Source: a virus. From it: a stretch of DNA of 23,908 bases. The notes beneath the pieces are model-generated. The model saw only the letters and a program-made list of their open reading frames with translations, did no database searches and had not been told where the DNA came from. The stretch covers positions 1-23,908 of IMG/VR virus record IMGVR_UViG_3300009786_002758; one strand, given 5' to 3'. The translations under genes and the position numbers were made by a program. Below, one piece after another: positions 1 through 5,791 of the stretch; within the stretch, counting starts at the first letter, position 1, and every line of letters begins with the position of its first letter.

Positions 1-601
1 ACCCGTCGTCCTGGAGCGCAAGGGCCACGCGCCAGGGGATGCCGGCCAGATCCTTTGGTTTGAGATCCGCGACCTTCCTGCCCCCGGTGGGCACCGCACC
101 ATAGGATGCCGTCGGGCGTCCCATGTTCGTCGTCGTAGCCTTGTGACCGGAAGATCCGCCGCCCCCGATGTAGCTGTCGCCCAGATTCAACCAGACCACG
201 CCGTCGGGTCGCAGCACCCTGCGGATCTCCCTGAATATCTCGACCAGGCGGGCCACATACTCATGTGGAGACTCCTCGAGCCCGAACTGTGCGTCGATAC
301 GCGCCGCACCGCAGTCGAGGCACTTTGAAGCATCCACCCCCGGCCTCAATCCTGTGGAGTTGGTAAAAGAAGCCTTCTCCCAGATGGCCTGGCCGCCGAT
401 GCGGTGCTTGCAATCGGCGTCGCCCCCCTCCCATGTCCCCGTTCCATAATCACGGAGGCCCCAGTAGGGCGGGCTTGTGCAAACGACCTGGACGGACTCG
501 TCCTCGAGCATCTTGAGACCATCCACGACATCGACGCCGTAGATGAGCCTGGCAGACGGGGGATCATCCCCCACTGGATACTCGATTGTTCTGTCGATCA
601 C
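1..601 (-). CDS. DNA methyltransferase (N4-cytosine or N6-adenine type), partial
   Basis: The reading frame runs off the left edge, leaving about 200 N-terminal residues. TSPPYWG at residues 42-48 is the catalytic motif IV of amino-methyltransferases that modify exocyclic N4 of cytosine or N6 of adenine. It is followed by LRDYG, and later by LNLGDSY (138-144) and DLAGIPWRVALAL (184-196), a pattern familiar from phage and restriction-modification enzymes of this family. Cys64/His66 and Cys94/Cys97 could form a small zinc insertion, as in related enzymes. The start is GTG at 601; the resulting GTGA overlaps the TGA of the upstream ATPase gene by 4 bases, so the two are probably translationally coupled. 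The SAM-binding FxGxG motif would lie in the missing part. A likely role is protecting phage DNA or marking it epigenetically. No restriction gene is seen nearby. The target site cannot be read from the sequence. Confidence 0.9.
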   Translation of the reverse strand, partial: MIDRTIEYPVGDDPPSARLIYGVDVVDGLKMLEDESVQVVCTSPPYWGLRDYGTGTWEGGDADCKHRIGGQAIWEKASFTNSTGLRPGVDASKCLDCGAARIDAQFGLEESPHEYVARLVEIFREIRRVLRPDGVVWLNLGDSYIGGGGSSGHKATTTNMGRPTASYGAVPTGGRKVADLKPKDLAGIPWRVALALQDDG

Positions 602-1728
602 AGTACGGCTTCTCCGTGTACGTGGTTCCCATCTGACTCTACCGGGGACCCGCAGGTAGGGCACTCACCGAGGTCTCCGAGGATCTCTGCCACCTCGGCC
701 TCTGCGGCGGATGCTTCGGCTTCGGCTTCTGACAGCTCAACTCCGAGTTGCTTGAGGGTCGACTTCCTCTCGTCCATGTTCCGGCGGAGCTCGTCCATCT
801 CGGTGAACAAGGACCCCATCTTCTGTGCCTTTGCGATGGCTGCATCGGAGGGTGGCATATTCTCTGCCGCCGCTTCATCGAAGCCAGCGAGGGCCTGGAC
901 CTCGGACTGGACTGCAATCAGGGAGGACTTGAGGATCTCGGCATACTCCGCCGCGTCCCGTGCATCATCCGCAGCTGCGTAGAGGGTGGAGTCAGGATGT
1001 GGGATGGCATCTGCGCCCTTGAGGGCCGAAACCGACCCCCGTGCATCCGAGAGGCGGCATCGAAGGTCGTCGAGCCCCTTGATGGCCGCCGCTATCTTGC
1101 CTGTGCGTGCAACCCGGGATGCAAGATCCCCTACAGATGTGACGGCAGCATCGAGACCATCGAACCCCTCCATCTGATCCGCATATCCCTTGAGATCCTT
1201 ACGCCTGATCTTGAGCTCGGTTCCGGCCTTGCGCCTATCTGATTCGGACGCCTTGAGGGCTCTATTGAGTTTCCCCACCCGCTCAGCATCGGCCACCGCC
1301 TCGGCGATGACGGATCCCGGCTGGTCAACGAGGAACACCTGGTCGAACTGCTGTGCCGCATTGGGCCACAGCTCTCGGCCACCGGCCTGAATCGGGAGCA
1401 CCCCGAACTTCTTGATCTCATCGGGAACGTCACGTCCTGGGTGGATCGTGGTGCCATCCACCTCGTAGGTGGGCTTGATCTTCGGGCCCTTCTCCCAGGC
1501 CACCTTGCCATCGGCCCCGAAATCCATCTCCACCCTGAACTTGTCCTCCCCGTGCCTGACAACGGAACCCTCCTCCTCGAGGGCGGCGTTGCGGAACAAC
1601 CCAGACACGGCGCGCATGAGGGCGCTCTTGCCGGAGTTGTTGGGGCCGGTCACAACTGTGAACCCGTCCACCTCTATCTCGGCGTCCTTGATGGACTGAT
1701 AGTCCTTGATCTTGATCTTCACTGCCAT
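598..1728 (-). CDS. AAA/SMC-type ATPase, N-terminal half of an SbcC/Rad50-like protein with terminal zinc hook
   Basis: The 376-aa protein begins with an ABC-ATPase head: KIKDYQSIKDAEIEV is followed by a Walker A motif, GPNNSGKS, at residues 28-35. A long charged helical stretch (about 165-350, probably coiled coil) leads to ECPTCGSP, with the Cys356/Cys359 pair resembling the CxxC zinc hook of Rad50/SbcC. The protein ends 17 residues later, so the returning coiled coil, the ABC signature and the Walker B half of the head are absent. A full SbcC has about 1000 residues. ATP hydrolysis would therefore need a partner or an unusual dimer. GGGGAGG lies 6 bases before the ATG, and a phage-type promoter motif lies at 1749-1776. 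It is probably in one unit with the methyltransferase. Role inferred: DNA end processing or recombination. Confidence 0.8.
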   Translation of the reverse strand: MAVKIKIKDYQSIKDAEIEVDGFTVVTGPNNSGKSALMRAVSGLFRNAALEEEGSVVRHGEDKFRVEMDFGADGKVAWEKGPKIKPTYEVDGTTIHPGRDVPDEIKKFGVLPIQAGGRELWPNAAQQFDQVFLVDQPGSVIAEAVADAERVGKLNRALKASESDRRKAGTELKIRRKDLKGYADQMEGFDGLDAAVTSVGDLASRVARTGKIAAAIKGLDDLRCRLSDARGSVSALKGADAIPHPDSTLYAAADDARDAAEYAEILKSSLIAVQSEVQALAGFDEAAAENMPPSDAAIAKAQKMGSLFTEMDELRRNMDERKSTLKQLGVELSEAEAEASAAEAEVAEILGDLGECPTCGSPVESDGNHVHGEAVL

Positions 1729-1748
1729 GTGTCACCTCCCCATGCGGA

Positions 1749-1776
1749 TACGGAAAAGGGGCCACGAAGGACCCCC
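1749..1776 (-). promoter_or_regulatory. phage-type promoter motif a (GGGGGTCC-N14-TCCGTA)
   Basis: On the minus strand GGGGGTCC (1776-1769) is followed after exactly 14 bases by TCCGTA (1754-1749). It lies between the RecA-like gene and the SbcC-like ATPase gene, 20 bases before the ATG at 1728, leaving just room for a short leader with the GGGGAGG ribosome site. It belongs to the recurrent family described under findings. Confidence 0.75.
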
Positions 1777-1784
1777 TTGTCTGG

Positions 1785-2978
1785 CTACCCCTGTGGGGAA
1801 CCGGACTCGAACTCCTCAAGAAGTGCATCCATCGCTGTTGGGTCCTCCTCCTCTTCCACGACCACCTTGCCCATGTGGGGTTCCACCATAGCGAACATGA
1901 CGGCGGCCACATCGGGAACCACCTTGAGAGCCTCCCTGAACTTGGTGAGGCCCTGTGCCTTGATCTCGGAGCCATCGGGTGCCGTCCACGAGTAGAAGGA
2001 TCCACTCTTGCGGACGACGTTGTATGCCTGTGCGATCTCAAGGATCGTCCGCTCGTCGTCGATGCCGAACCCGCTCTTGAGGTAGAACTCCTGCTCGTGG
2101 TGTGCGGAGTCGCTGACTTTGCACTTCTCGAGCTTGGCCTTCACGATGCACCCCGTCACCTGCTCGTCGGGCTTTCCACTGATATGGTTGAAGGTCTTCT
2201 CCTTCTCCTTCTTGACGACGCGGAGCATCATCCTCACGGCAGAGTAGAACTTCCAGGCATGTCCTCCCTGTGCATCCGTCGTAGGGCCTCCGTAGCCACC
2301 CGTGTTGATCTTGGATCGGATCTGCGAGATGCCAACAATGGCCGTACCACTCTTGGCAGCCACGGCCTTGAGCTGAGGGAGAAACTTGCTCCACTTGGCG
2401 GCGAGGAGGCCGACACGGCCCTGCTCACCCTTCTCCTGACTCTTGAACCAGTCTTCAGGAACACCGGCACCCACAGAGTCAACCACAACGAGGTCAACGC
2501 CAGCGGCGCACATGGTCCACATGTAGCGAAACCCATCCTCGAGGGTCGTAGGCTGAATGAGGAGAAACCTGTCCTGGTCGGTCACGGGGACACCGAGGAT
2601 CTCGGCATAACGGGGCTCCACCTCGTTCTCGAAGTCGATGTAGCAGACAGTCCCTCCAGCGGCGCACGTCGAAGCGGCCACGGTGAGGGCAAGAGTCGTC
2701 TTGCCAGCTCCCGCCTGTCCATAGAGGTTCATGATCCGACCTCTCGGGATTCCCGGACAGGGGCGGATTCCGTGAATGTTCGGGCGACCCCCGATCAGAT
2801 AGTCGATGACGAGGGATCCAGAAGGGATGTGTGGAGCTGACTCCCGCATCTTCCGGGTGTCGAGTTGTGCCACCCCATCATCGGTCCCCTTGGGAAGGCT
2901 TGAGCGAACGGCTGCCAACCCCTTAGCCAGGGCAGAACCCGAGGTTGCCTTCTTTGTTGCCTTCTTCTTTGTTGCCAT
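1785..2978 (-). CDS. RecA/UvsX-family recombinase
   Basis: This 397-aa protein catalyses homologous strand exchange on single-stranded DNA. The RecA core is clear: Walker A GQAGAGKT (87-94), YIDFENEV (113-120, catalytic glutamate region), Walker B DLVVVDS (162-168), and VGISQIRSKINTGGYGG (215-231), corresponding to the motif and DNA-binding loop 2 region. The N-terminus is lysine-rich (MATKKKATKK). The C-terminus is acidic (VVVEEEEDP), a common autoregulatory feature of RecA. The start at 2978 is chosen over a longer frame because AGGAG sits 7 bases upstream and the core begins normally. The stop of the RuvC-like gene is 10 bases upstream, so both are on one transcript with the SSB gene. Length is slightly above bacterial RecA (about 350). 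Confidence 0.93.
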   Translation of the reverse strand: MATKKKATKKATSGSALAKGLAAVRSSLPKGTDDGVAQLDTRKMRESAPHIPSGSLVIDYLIGGRPNIHGIRPCPGIPRGRIMNLYGQAGAGKTTLALTVAASTCAAGGTVCYIDFENEVEPRYAEILGVPVTDQDRFLLIQPTTLEDGFRYMWTMCAAGVDLVVVDSVGAGVPEDWFKSQEKGEQGRVGLLAAKWSKFLPQLKAVAAKSGTAIVGISQIRSKINTGGYGGPTTDAQGGHAWKFYSAVRMMLRVVKKEKEKTFNHISGKPDEQVTGCIVKAKLEKCKVSDSAHHEQEFYLKSGFGIDDERTILEIAQAYNVVRKSGSFYSWTAPDGSEIKAQGLTKFREALKVVPDVAAVMFAMVEPHMGKVVVEEEEDPTAMDALLEEFESGSPQG

Positions 2979-2988
2979 CGTGCGTCTC

Positions 2989-3639
2989 CTATGGGGCGGG
3001 GCGCTCCGACCATAGGTGGAACCGCTCATCTGCACGATGCAGAATGCCGGATCGCACTGTCTGGCCGGCTCGCTTACCCCGACTGTAGGTGTGGATCTTC
3101 GTAAACTGGTGTGCCTCGACTATATCGAGGTCTTCTTCGGTGAGGTCGCCGTCGTACAGGCGCCAGAACCGGGTCGCGAGGTGGGCCGCCATGTAGGCAT
3201 CCGCCTCGTTGTGATTCCACCGACCCTTGCCCCCTGTGTCAGCCTTCGCAGCCTCCACCATGTCAGGCTTCCCCATCTTCCACCCCTTCGGGCGATTGGC
3301 GACGAGGCGAGCCTTGGCCTTGATCTGACCTGGGGAGAAGAACACGACATCCACCTTCCCGACTCGCAACGCTTCGCAGGAGTAGAGAAAGAGACCGTAC
3401 ATGCCCTCGCTGAACAGGTCATTGAACACGGGGTACTCGATGCCGACTCTGTCTGGGTTCGTAGTCTTTACAAGGTTGCTGAGACTCTCCCGGAGCTCAA
3501 TGTACCTGTCTACGAACAGCGCCTTCGAGGATGTCTGAAAGCGACCCCGGTCAGGGCACCTATCCACACCTTTGGCGCAGTCGTCATGTAGAGCCCACCC
3601 AAAGTTGGTCAGGCTCGGGTCGAGTCCGAGAACAAGCAT
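2989..3639 (-). CDS. RuvC-like Holliday junction resolvase
   Basis: The 216-aa protein has an RNase H-like resolvase fold: VLGLDPSLTNFGWAL puts the first catalytic aspartate at D7, GIEYP puts a glutamate at E68, and WNHNEADAYMAAHLA near 141-155 supplies the C-terminal acidic cluster (E145, D147). The residue three before D147, aspartate in E. coli RuvC, is N144 here, so metal binding may use E145 instead. It would resolve four-way or branched DNA during recombination and packaging. I chose the ATG at 3639, preceded by AAAGGGG, rather than an upstream extension of 21 Pro/Arg-rich residues, because the protein then starts directly at the catalytic strand. It is followed 10 bases later by the RecA-like gene. 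Confidence 0.88.
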   Translation of the reverse strand: MLVLGLDPSLTNFGWALHDDCAKGVDRCPDRGRFQTSSKALFVDRYIELRESLSNLVKTTNPDRVGIEYPVFNDLFSEGMYGLFLYSCEALRVGKVDVVFFSPGQIKAKARLVANRPKGWKMGKPDMVEAAKADTGGKGRWNHNEADAYMAAHLATRFWRLYDGDLTEEDLDIVEAHQFTKIHTYSRGKRAGQTVRSGILHRADERFHLWSERPAP

Positions 3640-3663
3640 TAGGCCCCTTTGCCCACCCCGGGT

Positions 3664-3693
3664 CCACCCCCGCTGGGTTTCCAGCGGGGGTGG
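3664..3693 (-). other. perfect 13-bp hairpin between SSB and RuvC genes
   Basis: CCACCCCCGCTGG and CCAGCGGGGGTGG form a perfect 13-bp stem with a 4-base loop. It lies in the 69-base gap between the SSB stop and the RuvC-like start. No run of T follows on the minus strand, so it is not a standard intrinsic terminator. It may attenuate transcription or protect the 3' end of the SSB message, giving much SSB and less RuvC/RecA. Confidence 0.7.
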
Positions 3694-3708
3694 TCGGAGC
3701 ATTGGAGC

Positions 3709-4431
3709 CTAGTCGTCGAGAAGGTCGTCGAGAATATCGTCCACATCCCCGACATCGGCAGCGCCGTTGTCGCCGGTCGGTGAGGCCGAGATCCCGCCGA
3801 GCTTCTCGCGGATCTGGTCGAGGGTGAGGTCACGTGCGATCTCGTCCCGAATGGCTGGCACAAGAGCAGAAACGGCCTGGATGATCTCCGCGCCCCGCTC
3901 CTGCATCTTCTTCGACTTGGATGCGAGCAACCCTGCGAACAGGTTCTTCTGCGCCGACACGAAGCTCATCTTCTGATACTGCGAATCGGTGCAGTTGATC
4001 ACGAGATCGTTCGTCCCGAAGTGGAAGTTGGCGTGGTTCGGCTCAAGGTCGCGGTACTTGTTCTGTCCGAACACCCACGGCATCACATCGAAGTCGCCCC
4101 TCTTGAAGAGATCCTCGTCCAACTTGCCGTTGGACATGGTGGGCCACACCACGATGATCGTAGCGATGGAGGTGCGGGCGCCGTCGGGCGCATACTTGGC
4201 GTACTCGGGTCCCTTGTCGAACACATAGCCGACGTTGGGGATGTAGAGGCGACGGCCACCGACGAACTGCGGGGTCTCGCCCTCGAAGTTCGGTGTGCCG
4301 TCCTCGATGCCCTCCCACCAGGCGAAGGAGATGCGGTAACGCTTACCGCCCTCGCCCTTGAAGCGCTTGCTCTGCTGACCGATACCACGGTCGCCTTGAC
4401 CGAATCCGAACTGTTGAATGAAATCTGACAT
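3709..4431 (-). CDS. putative single-stranded DNA-binding protein
   Basis: This 240-aa protein has an aromatic- and basic-rich body (RYRISFAWWEG near 31-41, FHFGTNDLVINC near 136-147) and ends in a strongly acidic tail, VGDVDDILDDLLDD. Such a tail is typical of phage SSBs (T4 gp32, T7 gp2.5), where it recruits replication partners. Its place immediately before the RuvC-like and RecA-like genes fits an SSB. The ribosome site is ideal (AGGAGG, 8 bases before the ATG). The leader is about 80 bases from the phage-type promoter at 4514-4541, and a strong hairpin follows the gene, both consistent with high expression. No OB-fold signature can be proven by eye, so the assignment rests on tail, size and context. 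Confidence 0.68.
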   Translation of the reverse strand: MSDFIQQFGFGQGDRGIGQQSKRFKGEGGKRYRISFAWWEGIEDGTPNFEGETPQFVGGRRLYIPNVGYVFDKGPEYAKYAPDGARTSIATIIVVWPTMSNGKLDEDLFKRGDFDVMPWVFGQNKYRDLEPNHANFHFGTNDLVINCTDSQYQKMSFVSAQKNLFAGLLASKSKKMQERGAEIIQAVSALVPAIRDEIARDLTLDQIREKLGGISASPTGDNGAADVGDVDDILDDLLDD

Positions 4432-4513
4432 GTCTCTGTCCTCCTGAACGGCGATTGGTTGAAGTGTGACGTGCCTCTTACCGGGCGTTGTCGGGACTGC
4501 CGTTCAATGTCCC

Positions 4514-4541
4514 TACGGATACGGGCGGAAGGTGGACCCCC
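4514..4541 (-). promoter_or_regulatory. phage-type promoter motif c (GGGGGTCC-N14-TCCGTA)
   Basis: GGGGGTCC (4541-4534) and TCCGTA (4519-4514) are separated by 14 bases on the minus strand. The motif begins directly after the stop codon of the upstream coiled-coil gene and heads the SSB-RuvC-RecA unit. The leader to the SSB start is about 80 bases and can form a short GGGAC/GTCCC stem. Confidence 0.75.
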
Positions 4542-4542
4542 C

Positions 4543-5397
4543 CTACCAGTCTCCATCGATCAATGCGTCGAGATCGAAGTCGCCATCATCGACGACTTCG
4601 GGTTTTGGTTGGTTGGTTGCACCCCCGTCATCGGAACCCTCCACGGAGTCGGGGAGGTTTGACAGGATGGCGTCATACATCTGCTGCGCCTCACCGTTGC
4701 CGTCACCGTTGCCGTCACCGTTGCCGTCACCGTTGCCGTCACCGGTATCGGGTGGACTGATACTATCGTCGGCCAGGAGATTCTCGAGAGGGGTGGATGT
4801 TTCCGAGAGTTCCTCGATCAACTTATCGACCGAGTCGCCCTCGCTCTGGACTCCTCCGGACGTTCTGATGCGAATGGAGGCTGGGAGGTGTGCCTCCGAC
4901 CCCCACATGGATCCAAGTGCGATCTCCTCATGGCACAGGCGTATCTGGTCTCGCAGACGGCCCTGTGTGTCCTTGAGGTCATTCTTCTTGGCCCGCACCA
5001 CGGCGATGGACGACTTGATGTCCTCCACATGCTGCATGGTGGTGGTCAGTAACCTACGTTCATCGCGCACCTTCGTGCTGGCGATGGCCTCCCTGTCCCT
5101 CACACTCCGGCCTGCACGTACTTCAGGGTCGTTGGCGAGCATGTCTTGCAGCTTGAGCTCCAGCTCGGCCTCATCCGCACGCATGGTCCTCGTGAGGAGG
5201 GCCATGCTGTGTGAAAGGCTGATCTCGATCTCGGTGCAGCGGGATACACGTTTCTTGCATCCGGCGACCTTCCCATTGAGTCTCTTTGGACCGAACCGGA
5301 TGGGGTCGGGATCAAGCTCCACATCCATGCCAGACAGCTCGTCATAGACGGCATCGATCTCCTCGTCAGTCCATGCTCCGGGCGATGATTCTCCCAT
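4543..5397 (-). CDS. unknown coiled-coil protein with GDGN repeats and acidic tail
   Basis: I do not recognise this 284-aa protein. Residues about 55-160 are charged and heptad-like (probable coiled coil), with Cys47, Cys54 and Cys155. A low-complexity (GDGN)n linker follows at about 220-236, encoded by four 12-bp DNA repeats. The end is very acidic (VVDDGDFDLDALIDGDW), resembling an SSB-type partner-binding tail. It sits between recombination genes, one base after the preceding gene's stop, so a recombination or replication accessory role (for instance a mediator that loads the RecA-like protein) is plausible but only inferred. The start is ATG at 5397 after GGGGG; a TTG at 5409 would add four residues but has a poor ribosome site. 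Confidence 0.8.
   Translation of the reverse strand: MGESSPGAWTDEEIDAVYDELSGMDVELDPDPIRFGPKRLNGKVAGCKKRVSRCTEIEISLSHSMALLTRTMRADEAELELKLQDMLANDPEVRAGRSVRDREAIASTKVRDERRLLTTTMQHVEDIKSSIAVVRAKKNDLKDTQGRLRDQIRLCHEEIALGSMWGSEAHLPASIRIRTSGGVQSEGDSVDKLIEELSETSTPLENLLADDSISPPDTGDGNGDGNGDGNGDGNGEAQQMYDAILSNLPDSVEGSDDGGATNQPKPEVVDDGDFDLDALIDGDW
4691..4744. repeat. 12-bp tandem repeat, four and a half copies, coding for GDGN
   Basis: The unit TCACCGTTGCCG is repeated four times without change (4691-4738), plus a partial copy. Read on the minus strand it encodes Gly-Asp-Gly-Asn repeats in the coiled-coil protein. Perfect identity suggests recent slippage, so copy number may vary between relatives. Confidence 0.95.
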
Positions 5398-5398
5398 G

Positions 5399-5791
5399 CT
5401 AACCCCCAATGATCTCTGCTACGAGGTTTGCGAACGAGCGCCTGATCTTGGAGACCTCGACATCCCGCATATCCTTGCTGATGTCCCCACCGGCGGCAGC
5501 TCCCTCAACGGCAGCGATGTCCGCCTGCATCTGTAGAAGTACACATGCCGTCCTTGCCTCCTTGAGGGTCATGGCTCCAAGCGGAGTACCATTCTCGCCG
5601 GAAACATTCACGGTATCGGCTCCGGGTCCAGACACATCGTCCTGGACGGAGTCAAACTGTGCGGAGAACCCCACGAAGTGATCCCCCCTGGGGCTCTTCA
5701 CGGAGCGCGTGGCCACCACCTTGGTAATGCGGAGTCCGTCCTTCACCCGTTTCAGGGTCTCGCGGATCTGGTCCTTGTTTTCGTCAGTCAT
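5399..5791 (-). CDS. unknown 130-aa protein
   Basis: I do not recognise this protein. It has a polar N-terminus (MTDENKDQIRETLKRVKDGLRITK), a beta-rich middle (HFVGFSAQFDSVQDDVSG) and a helical C-terminus (LKEARTACVLLQMQADIAAVEG). There are no signal peptide, membrane segment or known motif. The start at 5791 is set by a strong GGGAGGA site 8 bases upstream. The start overlaps the end of the RecD2-type helicase gene by 8 bases, and the coiled-coil gene follows almost at once. A phage-type promoter inside the last codons of the helicase gene (5834-5861) gives this gene pair its own transcription start. Confidence 0.82.
   Translation of the reverse strand: MTDENKDQIRETLKRVKDGLRITKVVATRSVKSPRGDHFVGFSAQFDSVQDDVSGPGADTVNVSGENGTPLGAMTLKEARTACVLLQMQADIAAVEGAAAGGDISKDMRDVEVSKIRRSFANLVAEIIGG

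Noticed and set aside
1875-2840. 321-aa rightward open frame opposite the RecA-like gene
   Set aside because: Antisense to a certain gene and no upstream ribosome site.
4691-4744. CRISPR-like array
   Set aside because: The 12-bp units are contiguous without spacers and encode a GDGN protein linker.
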